NCBI RefSeq assembly: GCF_000719515.1
Contig: NZ_JOGR01000011.1
Coordinates: forward strand, 124,001 to 188,000
Direction: 5' to 3'
DNA from: Glycomyces sp. NRRL B-16210
Lineage (GTDB): Bacteria > Actinomycetota > Actinomycetes > Mycobacteriales > Micromonosporaceae
Length of the DNA: 64,000 nucleotides
In this document: positions 33,768 to 42,270 of the stretch, one piece after another
How positions within the stretch are numbered: position 1 is the first letter of the stretch
Layout of the letters: each line of letters starts with the position of its first letter
Position numbers and translations under genes: made by a program
Notes under the pieces: generated by a model
The model's database searches: none
What the model saw: the letters and a program-made list of their open reading frames with translations, nothing else
What the model was told of the DNA's origin: nothing

Positions 33768-34463
33768 ATGTCCAGCCCCGACCCCCATACCGCGCCGCAC
33801 TTCGCGACCTCGGCGCTGGTCACGATCGATGTGCAGCGCGATTTCCTCTCCGAGGCCCCGTACGGGGTGCCCGGGACGAGCGAGATCCTGCCCGCGCTGC
33901 GCGAGACCGCGGCGGCGTTCCGGGCCGCGGGCCGCCCGGTGATCCACGTGGTCCGCCTCTATGAGGAGGGCGGATCGAACGCCGACCTCGTGCGGCGCAG
34001 GCTCCTCCAGTCGGGGGTGCGGATCGCCGCGCCCGGCACGAGCGGAAGCGCGCTCGCGGAGGGCCTCGCCCCGGAAGGCGCTCCCGAACTGGACCCCGGC
34101 CTGCTGCTTTCGGGTGCGGCGCAGCGGCTCGGCCCCTCGGAGTGGGCGGTGTTCAAGCCGCGGTGGGGCGCGTTCTACCGCACCTGCCTTGAGGAACTGC
34201 TGCGCGAGTCGGGTGTGGACACGGTCGTGTTCGCCGGTTGCAACCTGCCGAACTGCCCGCGGGCCAGCATCATCGAAGCCTCCGAGCGCGACTTCCGCGT
34301 CGCGCTGGTGACCGACGCGGTCTCCCGCACCACCTCCTCGGCCCTGGCGGAACTGGCCGGGATCGGCGTGGCGCTCATGGCGACCGGGGATCTCGAGGGC
34401 CACCTGACGGCCGCCGCGCAGGCTCCGGAACCTGGGGACGACGGTGAGCCTGCCAGGTCATGA
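33768..34463 (+). CDS. Cysteine hydrolase, isochorismatase fold
   Basis: A 231-residue isochorismatase-like hydrolase (nicotinamidase/ureidoacrylate-type group). The triad is visible: Asp21 in LVTIDVQRDFLSE, Lys130 in AVFKPRWGAFYRT, and Cys163 in AGCNLPNCPRASIIEAS. The usual cis-peptide region is GCNLPNC. It hydrolyses C-N or ether bonds of small molecules, and the exact substrate is not clear. The ATG follows AAAGGCACGGGCCC. It has no operon partner within 100 bp. Confidence 0.88.
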   Translation: MSSPDPHTAPHFATSALVTIDVQRDFLSEAPYGVPGTSEILPALRETAAAFRAAGRPVIHVVRLYEEGGSNADLVRRRLLQSGVRIAAPGTSGSALAEGLAPEGAPELDPGLLLSGAAQRLGPSEWAVFKPRWGAFYRTCLEELLRESGVDTVVFAGCNLPNCPRASIIEASERDFRVALVTDAVSRTTSSALAELAGIGVALMATGDLEGHLTAAAQAPEPGDDGEPARS

Positions 34464-34575
34464 TGCGCGGATTCCCCGCAGCATCCCTGGCACCTCCGTG
34501 AACCCGCGAAAGCTCCGGCTGGAAGCATCGCAGTCGATCCGGACTCGAACGCACCGACCCGAACTGGGAGCCCGT

Positions 34576-34926
34576 ATGCCCGACCATCTGGTGTTCTCCT
34601 ACGGCACACTGCAACTGCCGCAGGTCCAACGCGCGCGTTTCGGACGCGAACTCCCGGGGGCGCCCGACGCGCTCCCCGGTTTCCGTCTCGACACCTTGCG
34701 CATCACCGATCCCGCCGTCATCGCGGACCCCGGCAGCAGCGAACACCCGGTCGCCGTCCACACCGGCGACGACGCCGACGAGATCCCCGGCCGGGTGCTC
34801 ACTCTGACCGACGCCGAACTGCGGGCCGCCGACGACTATGAGGTCGAGGACTACCGCCGCGTCGAAATGGTCCTGCGGTCGGGGGCGAAGGCGTGGGTCT
34901 ACGTCGAGGGTTCGACAGCCGCCTGA
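34576..34926 (+). CDS. Gamma-glutamylcyclotransferase-fold (AIG2-like) protein
   Basis: A 116-residue single-domain GGCT/AIG2-like protein. The glycine-rich substrate loop is VFSYGTLQLPQVQRARFGRE, and the core runs through PGRVLTLTDAELRAADDYEV. The conserved acid of the family should be Glu in the DDYEVEDYRR helix. Family members cyclise gamma-glutamyl amines or act on related amides. It starts at ATG 34576. The 112 bp before it show nothing recognisable. Confidence 0.85.
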   Translation: MPDHLVFSYGTLQLPQVQRARFGRELPGAPDALPGFRLDTLRITDPAVIADPGSSEHPVAVHTGDDADEIPGRVLTLTDAELRAADDYEVEDYRRVEMVLRSGAKAWVYVEGSTAA

Positions 34927-35022
34927 TCAAAGCCGCTCATTCGAAACGGCGCGGCCCGCGAACGAATTGCCCACAGACATGATCGACCTGTCGGCATTCC
35001 GTTCGGCTGCGCCGCTCGCTCC

Positions 35023-35616
35023 TCAGGCGATCTGGAGACTGGTGAGGCAGGTCAGGTCCTCGTCGCCCGTCGACACGGTCGCCGACCCCTCGCCGTCGCT
35101 AGTGGTCACGGTGACCGTGGTGGTGCGATCGGCGGGCAGCCAGAACCCGATGAACCCGTTGTCGTGCAACGCACCGGACTCGTCCACATAGACCTCGCCG
35201 GTCTCGTCGTCGACGATGCGGACGGACACGTCCTGGCCGCCGAGCTCACCGGTGCACGTGGTCAGCGAGTGGAAGAAGCACTCGTGCGTGCTCGACACGT
35301 ACGGCGCGATGGACAGGTAGTGCTGATCCTCGGGGATCGGCACCGCGATCTCCCGGTCGCCGGCGGAGAGCAGCACACGGTCGGGCTCGATCGACGCCCG
35401 CAGATCGGTGCGGCGCTGCTCGATCGGCGTGGCCTCCAGGGCCGCGATGAGGTCGCGCGCGCCGAGCTCGGCCAGCTCGTCGAGGTCGGCGTCGGCAATG
35501 GTCGATGCGGAATCGGGTTCCGGGGTAGTCGAGTCCGTTGCGGTGCAAGCGGAGACGGCCAGCGCCAGAGCGATGGCCGATGCGGCGGAAAGGGCGAAGC
35601 GCAGAGTAGTGGTCAT
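35023..35616 (-). CDS. cueP: CueP-like copper-binding lipoprotein
   Basis: A 197-residue exported lipoprotein. The signal ends in a lipobox LALAVSAC, with acylated Cys24. The mature part matches the CueP family, which binds copper in the periplasm or outer face. The signature THECFFHSLTTCTGEL holds Cys113 and Cys121, and the C-terminal DLTCLTSLQIA holds Cys190. The helical region LDELAELGARDLIAALEATP is also typical. Three cysteines are the expected copper ligands. The ATG at 35616 is used. It lies 145 bp downstream of the arginine deiminase gene on the same strand. Confidence 0.85.
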   Translation of the reverse strand: MTTTLRFALSAASAIALALAVSACTATDSTTPEPDSASTIADADLDELAELGARDLIAALEATPIEQRRTDLRASIEPDRVLLSAGDREIAVPIPEDQHYLSIAPYVSSTHECFFHSLTTCTGELGGQDVSVRIVDDETGEVYVDESGALHDNGFIGFWLPADRTTTVTVTTSDGEGSATVSTGDEDLTCLTSLQIA

Positions 35617-35761
35617 GCGAGCCAGGGTAAGCAGGACCGCCGCGAAGCGCCCAGGGCCGGAGGTCCCGACCACGGCGGGCAGCCCGCGCCGTCGTGACGC
35701 TCGCCCGTTCTCCCGCGTCGTCCCGGGCCCCCGGCCGTGAAGCCGAGGACCCGGAGCCAGG

Positions 35762-37684
35762 TCAGGAGCGCCACCAGGGGTCGGTCCCGGACTGGTCGCG
35801 CACGGTGTTGGTGAGGCAGTGGATCTCCCCGCCCACGGTGCCGACCGCGTGGCCGTAGTCCCAGGCCTCGACCCAGGCGATCCGGCCGCCCACCGCGGCG
35901 AAGGCCGCCTCGGCGGCGCTCGCGAGCACGTCCCGCCCGTCCGCGTCGAGCGGCCCGTGGGGTCGGATGGCCAGGAAGTCGCCGGTGCCGGTCTCGACGC
36001 CGTTGACGATGGCGGGCATGTGGTTCGCCACGATCTCCTGGCGCGGGTAGCCCTCCACCACGAGATGGGTGAACACCGCCGGGACGCGCACGATCTCGTC
36101 CTCGTCCAGATCGAGCTCGGCGATCAGGCCCGCGAGTGCGGCGTCGATGCGCTCCGCGGCGATCCGGTTGCCTTCCAGGAGTTCCGGTGCCTCCAGTGAC
36201 TCCGCGACGGTCATGTCGAAGTCCTCGGTCCGGTCGGTGCCGATGCCCTGCACGAGGGTCTGGTCCCCGAGTCCGTCTTCGACGAGCCGCTCCAGCAGCC
36301 GCGTCCCCAGTCCGGGGTCGGCGACGACCGCTGCCCAGCCGCGGGCGTTGTCGGCGGGGACGAACGACAGGAACTCGTCGATGTGGCCGACGCCGAGCCA
36401 ACTCGTGTCGACGGCGAGAGGTCCCTGATCGCCTTGCGCTTCAAGGAGCCTCACGAACGCCGGGTCGGGCGCGGCCTCGCCGCCGTCGGAGCCGTACAGG
36501 ACGCGGCCGACCGGCCAGGAACCGTCCTCAGTGGTGTGAGGCGGCGCGACGATGACGTTCCCGGTGGAGCTGAACGAGCCCCACAGCGTGTTGTACTCGT
36601 CGTCGCCGACCCGCTCGGGACTGTAGGTCTGCGCCGCCGCGGTGTCGGCCCCGCGCAGCAGCGAGAACACGGGGCGTCCGGCGTCGCGCAGCGGGAACTC
36701 GGCGGTGCTGCCCTCGGGGTCGACCACCGCCGAGCGCAGCAGCACCGTCATCAGGTGCGGTTCGCCGCCGGGGCCGGGCATCGAGGCGTAGCCGGTGATG
36801 AACTGGTCGCGCATCCACCGGTCGTCGCCGGTGGGGTACATCGTCAGCCGCCCGTCGAGCCCCGCGGACTCCAGTCCCGCGACCAGGTCCGCCCGGAAGG
36901 CCGCCTCGCCGTCGTGGACCGGGGCCGCCTCGGCGCCCGGGTCGTATCCGTCCCGTTCCGCCGCTTCGACACCGGTGCCGTTGTCGGACACGATCAGGCG
37001 GTCGATCGGCGCCAGGTCGTGGCTCAGCAGCAGCGGCGCGACGCGCACTCGCACCCGGTCGGACTCGACGGCCCGCCCGTCCCGGACGGTGAGCGTCACG
37101 TCGATGAACCCGTCCCAGACCTCGGCGTCCCTGGCGAAGTCGGTGGCCTCGAGCGCCAGGTCCACGCCGCTTCGCAGCCGGTCGGCCGCGATGCGGTCAT
37201 CGGGTCCCAGCACGTCGTGGCCCCCGTCGCCGTCGCTCACGAACAGCCGGGCCATCGCCTTCGACGTGGCGTCCACGGTGACGGTCGCGCTCGCGGCGGA
37301 GCCGAGGCCGCGCATCGGCTCGATCCGCAGCGCGGCCATGTCGAGCAGGTCGGCCGCGCCGTTGACCACCTCGTCGGCGCCGTCCGAGCAGGCGGCCAGG
37401 GCGTCGTCGCCGAGCCGCTCCCCGTCGGAGCCGAGGGCCGGGCAGGCTTCGCGGTCGTCATCGAGGTTCGGCACCACGATCGCGCCCCGGTCGGCCGTCC
37501 ACTCGGCCCTGCCCGCCGCGTCGGCGGCGCTGACGGCGCCGTCACGGTTCGCGTCGGCCAACAGCAGCGCCTGAGCGGGACGAGCGGCGGCGTGCCAGGC
37601 CACCGCGCCCGCGGCGAACGCCAGCAGTGAGGCGGCTGCGATTGCGGGCCATCGGTATCGGTGTCGTCTACGTGCATCGGTCAT
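35762..37684 (-). CDS. Secreted-type peptidylarginine deiminase (PAD4-like)
   Basis: A 640-residue protein with an N-terminal signal/anchor (RWPAIAAASLLAFAAGAVAW, 11-30). An acidic region with calcium-like DANRDGAVSAAD and DDD clusters comes next, then an Ig-like middle part, and a C-terminal PAD catalytic domain from about residue 225. Catalytic residues of vertebrate PADs are all present: Asp293 in DDRWMRDQFITGY, His434 and Asp436 in GVGHIDEFLSFVP, and Cys623 in GGEIHCLTNTVRD. It should convert protein arginine to citrulline outside the membrane, probably with calcium. A bacterial calcium-type PAD of vertebrate layout is uncommon outside actinomycetes. Confidence 0.9.
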   Translation of the reverse strand: MTDARRRHRYRWPAIAAASLLAFAAGAVAWHAAARPAQALLLADANRDGAVSAADAAGRAEWTADRGAIVVPNLDDDREACPALGSDGERLGDDALAACSDGADEVVNGAADLLDMAALRIEPMRGLGSAASATVTVDATSKAMARLFVSDGDGGHDVLGPDDRIAADRLRSGVDLALEATDFARDAEVWDGFIDVTLTVRDGRAVESDRVRVRVAPLLLSHDLAPIDRLIVSDNGTGVEAAERDGYDPGAEAAPVHDGEAAFRADLVAGLESAGLDGRLTMYPTGDDRWMRDQFITGYASMPGPGGEPHLMTVLLRSAVVDPEGSTAEFPLRDAGRPVFSLLRGADTAAAQTYSPERVGDDEYNTLWGSFSSTGNVIVAPPHTTEDGSWPVGRVLYGSDGGEAAPDPAFVRLLEAQGDQGPLAVDTSWLGVGHIDEFLSFVPADNARGWAAVVADPGLGTRLLERLVEDGLGDQTLVQGIGTDRTEDFDMTVAESLEAPELLEGNRIAAERIDAALAGLIAELDLDEDEIVRVPAVFTHLVVEGYPRQEIVANHMPAIVNGVETGTGDFLAIRPHGPLDADGRDVLASAAEAAFAAVGGRIAWVEAWDYGHAVGTVGGEIHCLTNTVRDQSGTDPWWRS

Positions 37685-37813
37685 GCCTTCGACTCTGGCC
37701 GGGACGAACCGCGGCCGGTATCCCCGAGAGGCCGAACTCGCCGCCGCCGGGGCGCGCTTTCTCTGTCTTTCGGCCGAGGTCGACGCCGCCCGCCGCTCCT
37801 AGACTTGGCCCCC

Positions 37814-38953
37814 ATGCAGCAGTGGATCGCGCCGGCGGCGCGCTGGTCGGCCGCGGCGGCGGTCCTCGGCCTCGCGATCACCGACGCGTTCACCATCGGT
37901 CCGGTGGCGACCGCGCCCGCGGCGACGGCCGCAGTCGCCCTCGCCGCCTGGCCGAATCTGCGGAACTGGCTGCCGCACTGGGGACTCCTACTGCCGGCGG
38001 TCGTGTCGCTCGCGGCGACCGCCGACCACGGCGCGAACACGTCGAACCGCGCCGCCGCCTGGTGGATCGCCGAGACCCTCGCGCTCTTGGCGCTCGTCGC
38101 CCTGGGCGCGCGAGCGGCCGGAACCGGGTTCGCGACGACCGCGGTCACGCTCGCGGGTCTGGCGGCAGGGCTCTCGCCCCTGCGCCTCGGCCTGCGCATG
38201 GAACCGCCCGCCGCACCGGAGGAACTCGCGGTGCTGGTCCTCCTGTGGACCGCCGCGGCGGCAGCAGCCGCGATGGTCGGCCGGTTCCTGCGCCGCCAGC
38301 GGCGCGAACGCGAACGCGCCGTCAACGAGGCCAGGCGCTCACAGCGGCTGTCACTGGCGCGAGACCTCCACGACTACGTCGCCCACGACGTGACCGGAAT
38401 CGTCGTCCAAGCCCAAGCGGCGCAAGTGGTCGGCGAACCCGCCCAGGCGCTGGCCGCCCTCGCCCGCATCGAGACCGCCGGCCTGCACGCCCTCTCCTCA
38501 CTCGACCGGACCGTGCTCCTCCTGCGCGAACACGACGCCCTCCTCCGCCACCCCGGCGAAGGCTTCGCCGACATCACCGCCCTGGCAAGGCGATTCGAGG
38601 AAACCGGGGGAGCGACGGCGAGCGTCCACATCGATCCCGCACTTGCGGACCTGCCCGTCCCCGAGGCGATCAGCGCACTCGCGCACCGCATCGTGACCGA
38701 GGCCCTGACGAACCTGCGTAGACATGCGCCCGATGCAACCGAGGTCCGCATCGCCGTGACCAGGCTGCCGAACGCGCTGGCGGTCGAAGTCGCCAACGGA
38801 CCGCCTGGACCGACCGGAGCGCCCGCGGCCCGCATCGCAGGCGGACAAGGGCTGCAACAACTCGCGGTCGCCGTGACCGGCCTCGGCGGGACCTTCGAAG
38901 CCGGACCTGGCGACCACGACGGCTGGCGCGTATCGGCGGTGCTGCCGCTGTGA
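37814..38953 (+). CDS. Two-component sensor histidine kinase (HisKA_3)
   Basis: A 379-residue kinase with five to six N-terminal membrane helices (residues about 10-155) and short loops. The phosphoacceptor is His186 in LARDLHDYVAHDVTGIVVQA. The HATPase domain has IVTEALTNLRRHAP (N box) and a G-rich GGQGLQQLAVAVTGLGG in place of the more common GxGxxG. It overlaps the response regulator start as GTGA. It is divergent from the arginine deiminase gene across 129 bp. Confidence 0.92.
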   Translation: MQQWIAPAARWSAAAAVLGLAITDAFTIGPVATAPAATAAVALAAWPNLRNWLPHWGLLLPAVVSLAATADHGANTSNRAAAWWIAETLALLALVALGARAAGTGFATTAVTLAGLAAGLSPLRLGLRMEPPAAPEELAVLVLLWTAAAAAAAMVGRFLRRQRRERERAVNEARRSQRLSLARDLHDYVAHDVTGIVVQAQAAQVVGEPAQALAALARIETAGLHALSSLDRTVLLLREHDALLRHPGEGFADITALARRFEETGGATASVHIDPALADLPVPEAISALAHRIVTEALTNLRRHAPDATEVRIAVTRLPNALAVEVANGPPGPTGAPAARIAGGQGLQQLAVAVTGLGGTFEAGPGDHDGWRVSAVLPL

Positions 38954-39591
38954 CGACCCGAGTCCTCATCGCCGACGACCACGACCTTGTCCGCCACGGC
39001 TTCCGCATGATCCTCGACGCCCAACCGGACATGCGGGTGGTCGGTGAGGCCGCCGACGGCGAGGCGGCGCTGGCCGCAGCCCGGCGACTGCGCCCCGACG
39101 TGGTGCTCGCCGACATCCGCATGCCCAGGCTCGACGGAATCGAAGTCCTCAAGCGCCTCAACGACACCGAAGATTCCAACCCGCCGAGGGTCATCGTCGT
39201 GACCACCTTCGACGACGACGATTACGTTCGCGCCGCCCTGACCGCGGGCGCCTCAGGGTTCGTTCTCAAACGCTCGGGCCCGACCCTGCTCGTGGAGGCC
39301 GTCCGCGCCGCGGTCGCGGGCGACACCCTCGTCAGCCCTTCCCTCACCGTGCGGCTCCTGAGAGGGCTCGCTGCGCCTGAGCCGACGACCGGTCCCGAAC
39401 TGTCGGAACGCGAGCGGCAGGTGGTGAAGCTCGTCGCCGAGGGCAAGTCCAACGCCGAGGTGGCCGCCGAGCTGTACATCTCGACGGGAACGGTGAAGAC
39501 GCACCTCGCCAACGCCCAGCGCAAGACCGGGTCCCGCAACCGCGTCGGCATGGCCGCATGGGCCTGGAGAACCGGTCTGGCCGCACCATGA
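38950..39591 (+). CDS. Response regulator, NarL/LuxR type
   Basis: A 213-residue regulator. The receiver phosphosite is Asp55 in DVVLADIRMPR, with ADDHD near the N-terminus and VVTTFDDDDY around the switch Thr. The output domain is a LuxR HTH: LSERERQVVKLVAEGKSNAE, then YISTGTVKTHLANAQRKTG. It is coupled to the kinase by a GTGA overlap. Targets are unknown; the divergent deiminase operon or the downstream exporter are candidates. Confidence 0.93.
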   Translation: MTTRVLIADDHDLVRHGFRMILDAQPDMRVVGEAADGEAALAAARRLRPDVVLADIRMPRLDGIEVLKRLNDTEDSNPPRVIVVTTFDDDDYVRAALTAGASGFVLKRSGPTLLVEAVRAAVAGDTLVSPSLTVRLLRGLAAPEPTTGPELSERERQVVKLVAEGKSNAEVAAELYISTGTVKTHLANAQRKTGSRNRVGMAAWAWRTGLAAP

Positions 39592-39610
39592 CGGCCGCCA
39601 CCGGCATCGC

Positions 39611-39706
39611 TCACTTCCGCCAATTGGCCGCGTGGGCGATCAGGACGGCCACGACAACGACGACCACGACGAAGCACACGCACACGAACAGGCCGCCATC
39701 GAACAC
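39611..39706 (-). CDS. Possible 31-residue single-helix membrane peptide
   Basis: On the minus strand a GTG at 39706 opens a frame reading MFDGGLFVCVCFVVVVVVVA then VLILIAH-type residues (AVLIAHAANWRK) and a TGA at 39611. It has a perfect GGAGG ribosome site at 39716-39720, 9 bases before the start. The sequence is one very hydrophobic helix with two cysteines and a short basic tail. The strong ribosome site supports translation, but the frame is short and could be chance. It would be convergent with the response regulator. Confidence 0.45.
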   Translation of the reverse strand: MFDGGLFVCVCFVVVVVVVAVLIAHAANWRK

Positions 39707-39720
39707 CGCACGCCACCTCC

Positions 39721-40038
39721 GTCCCGGCAACACTAGCTCCAAGCTGGAATGCAGTGGGAGGCTGGAAATCCCGGTTTCCAGAACAGCGCCAACAGCACCG
39801 TGCCGAGGTCGCCAAACAGACTCGGATCGTGTTGCACCGCAGGTAGATCAGGCGGGCGCTCGACAAATCGATGAAGAATTCCGAAGGCAGCGAGTGCCGT
39901 CGAAATCGCGCGCCAGGTTTGCCCGAAACATATATGGTGTGCTCCGGCCTCATCCCGGGTGAACGCGTTCCGGCGAGTCGCCGCAGCCGGTGCAACCTCA
40001 ACCGCCCCGCCCCATCCGTCGTTCCTGTTAGGAGCACT
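39721..40038. other. AT-richer intergenic region without clear gene
   Basis: A 318-bp stretch, less GC-rich than its surroundings. It holds a hairpin of 7-bp arms, CTGGAAA (39762-39768) and TTTCCAG (39775-39781), and a segment AACATATATGG near 39930. No reading frame has a convincing start, family or codon pattern. It must contain the promoter of the MFS gene at 40039 and, on the other strand, of the possible small peptide. Confidence 0.5.
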
Positions 40039-41307
40039 GTGTCCGCAGAGCAGGCCAGCGTCAGAGGGCACGCCGACTTCAACAGGCTCTGGACCGGGCG
40101 TGCCATCAGCCAGTTCGGGTCCGACATCGGCGCCGTGGCCATCCCGCTGGTGGCCGTCACCGTCCTCGACGCTTCGACTCTGGAACTGTCGATCCTCGCC
40201 GCGGTCAGCGCGATCGCGGTGGCGGCGTTCGCATTCCCGCTCGGCACCTACGTCGAGTTCCGGGCTAAGCGCCCGATGATGATCGCGACCGACGTCATCC
40301 GGTTCGCCACCGTCATCACGATTCCGGCGGCGGCCCTGTTCGACCTTCTGACCTTCGCGCAGCTGTGCGCGGTCGCCGTGCTCAACGCCGTCTGCCAGAT
40401 CGCGTTCGCCTCGGCCTCCCAGGCGCATCTGCGGGCGCTGGTGGGCACCGATCAACTCGTGGACGCGATCGGCCGGCTCGAGTCGACGACCTGGGCCAGC
40501 CTGACCGTCGGCCGATCCCTCGGCGGCGTCATCATCGCGGCCGTCACCGCGACCGGCGCGCTCGTCTTCAATGCCTGCTCGTTCCTGCTCAGCGCGTTCG
40601 CCATCAGCAGGATCCGCACCCCCGAGCCCGCGCCTCCGCAGCGCCGGCCGAAGGAGCCGAAGCTGCGGCAAGTCCTCGGCGGTCTCGACTTCGTCAGGCA
40701 CGACCGGCCGCTGCGTCGCATCCTGCTCAACTGGATCGTGTTCGCCGGCGCCTCGGGCATGGCCTTCCCGATCTCCACCGCCTTCTACCTGCGCGACCTC
40801 GGGTTCAGCGCTTGGGAGTACGGGCTGCTCATGGGCGTCCCCTCCATCGGGGGATTCATCGGCGCCCGCCTGGTCCGCCGCGCCGTCGGCCGATTCGGAC
40901 CCATCCGCACTCTCTGGATCACCGGCGTTCTCCGCGGACCGTGGTACTTCCTCATCGCCGCATCCATGCCGGGAACCCTCGGCCTGGTGCTCTGCGGCCT
41001 CGCTTTCGGCGCGATGCTGTTCTTCACCTCGATCGCGAACTCCGCGATGACCTCCTACCGGCAATTGCGGACACCGGAGAGCCTCCAGGCGCGAGTGGCG
41101 ACCCTCTGGTCCTTCGCGACAACGGTCAGCCAACCGGTCTTCATGCTCATCGGCGGCGTCGTCGCCACCTGGACGGGCAACCGCGCAGCACTGGTCATCG
41201 CAGCAGCGGTCATGACCCTCGCGGTGCTGCTACTCCCAAGAACGTCCGATCTCCACGGCAGCGTGAACGACCGAGAGGATTGCGGCCGCGAGCACCGGAT
41301 GAAATAG
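40039..41307 (+). CDS. MFS transporter (EntS/MFS_3-like exporter)
   Basis: A 422-residue, 12-helix transporter of the MFS_3/EntS group that exports siderophores, macrolides or bacteriocins. It starts FNRLWTGRAISQFGSDIGAV AIPLVAVTV, a family hallmark (read as two joined parts). The GTG at 40039 follows TTAGGAG at good spacing; an earlier in-frame start would add 56 residues of poor composition. The loop after helix 6 contains the basic PPQRRPKEPKLRQVLGGLDF that marks this group. It ends 11 bp before the phosphotransferase gene, so they may share a message. Confidence 0.88.
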   Translation: MSAEQASVRGHADFNRLWTGRAISQFGSDIGAVAIPLVAVTVLDASTLELSILAAVSAIAVAAFAFPLGTYVEFRAKRPMMIATDVIRFATVITIPAAALFDLLTFAQLCAVAVLNAVCQIAFASASQAHLRALVGTDQLVDAIGRLESTTWASLTVGRSLGGVIIAAVTATGALVFNACSFLLSAFAISRIRTPEPAPPQRRPKEPKLRQVLGGLDFVRHDRPLRRILLNWIVFAGASGMAFPISTAFYLRDLGFSAWEYGLLMGVPSIGGFIGARLVRRAVGRFGPIRTLWITGVLRGPWYFLIAASMPGTLGLVLCGLAFGAMLFFTSIANSAMTSYRQLRTPESLQARVATLWSFATTVSQPVFMLIGGVVATWTGNRAALVIAAAVMTLAVLLLPRTSDLHGSVNDREDCGREHRMK

Positions 41308-41317
41308 GCTCCCGCTC

Positions 41318-42262
41318 ATGACAGGCCTCGACTGGAGGGAAGGCGAGTTCAGGCGAAGCCGGCCTTCGGTGGAGACGCTCGCCTGGGTCGCGGCATCGAT
41401 GGGTCGGGGCGGCCGCGTCGTCGACTGTCGCCGAATGACCGGCGGCGTCTCCTCCGCAGTGCATCGGTTGACCGTCGAACGACGCGGGGTACGAACTCAC
41501 GTCGTACTCCGGCAGTACCCAGGCGGGCTCGGCCTGGAGGCGAGCTTGCAAGAGGAGATCGCCAATCTCGGTGTGGTGGCGGGCAGCGGGCTCCCCGTCC
41601 CGACCATCCTGGCCGCTGACACCGACGGTGCCTCGACAGGAGATGCGCCGACGCTGCTGATGTCACGGTTGCCGGGACACATCGACCTCAACCCGGCGGC
41701 GCCTCGGTCGTGGATGACGAGGATCGCGGAGCTGGCCGCGCTGCTCCACTCCCTGGACCTCCCCGCAACGACGTTCAGACCTTGGACCGACTCGTGGATC
41801 GCCCCTTTGGACGAGCTCCAGGTCCCGGCCGGCGCGCAGAACCCCGCTGTGTGGAGGGCCGCCTTCGAGGTCATGGCGGCACCGCCGCCGGATGACGGTG
41901 CAGTCTTCCTGCACGGCGATTTCCTGCCCGTGAACATGCTGTGGTCACGTGGGAGGATCACCGGTCTGCTCGACTGGAACGCCGTCCATCGCGGGTCACG
42001 CGCGATCGACGTCGGGCACTGCCGACGATACTTGGCGGCGCTCTACTCGCCAGAGTGGTCGGAGCAGCTTCGGACACGCTACGAATCGATCGCCGGAGCA
42101 CGGCTCGACCCGTGGTGGGACCTGTACGCCCTGCTGCACCATGACGAAAGCCAGCCGAAGTGGATCAGTCGCCAGGTCGCCGGGCGCCGTCCCGTCGACA
42201 TGGCCGACATGACGTCCCGAGTCGAGGTCGCTGTCGAGAAGGCGCTCTCGCGGATCGGATAG
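41318..42262 (+). CDS. Aminoglycoside-phosphotransferase-family protein
   Basis: A 314-residue APH-fold protein. The Brenner loop is FLHGDFLPVNMLWSRGRITG, followed by LLDWNAVHRGSRAIDVGH, holding the catalytic Asp and metal ligands. The N-terminal lobe has MTGGVSSAVHRLTVERRG and VVLRQYPGG, where the ATP lysine position is Arg-like. The substrate is uncertain; family members modify antibiotics, sugars or amino acids. It follows an exporter by 11 bp, an arrangement seen in self-resistance cassettes, but that role is inference. Confidence 0.82.
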   Translation: MTGLDWREGEFRRSRPSVETLAWVAASMGRGGRVVDCRRMTGGVSSAVHRLTVERRGVRTHVVLRQYPGGLGLEASLQEEIANLGVVAGSGLPVPTILAADTDGASTGDAPTLLMSRLPGHIDLNPAAPRSWMTRIAELAALLHSLDLPATTFRPWTDSWIAPLDELQVPAGAQNPAVWRAAFEVMAAPPPDDGAVFLHGDFLPVNMLWSRGRITGLLDWNAVHRGSRAIDVGHCRRYLAALYSPEWSEQLRTRYESIAGARLDPWWDLYALLHHDESQPKWISRQVAGRRPVDMADMTSRVEVAVEKALSRIG

Positions 42263-42270
42263 CTCCCGGC

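Noticed and set aside
39222..40247. Minus-strand frame MRPEHTIYVSGKPGARFRRH onward in the intergenic region
   Set aside because: No ribosome site, no family, and it runs antisense into the response regulator. The codon pattern is unlike neighbours.
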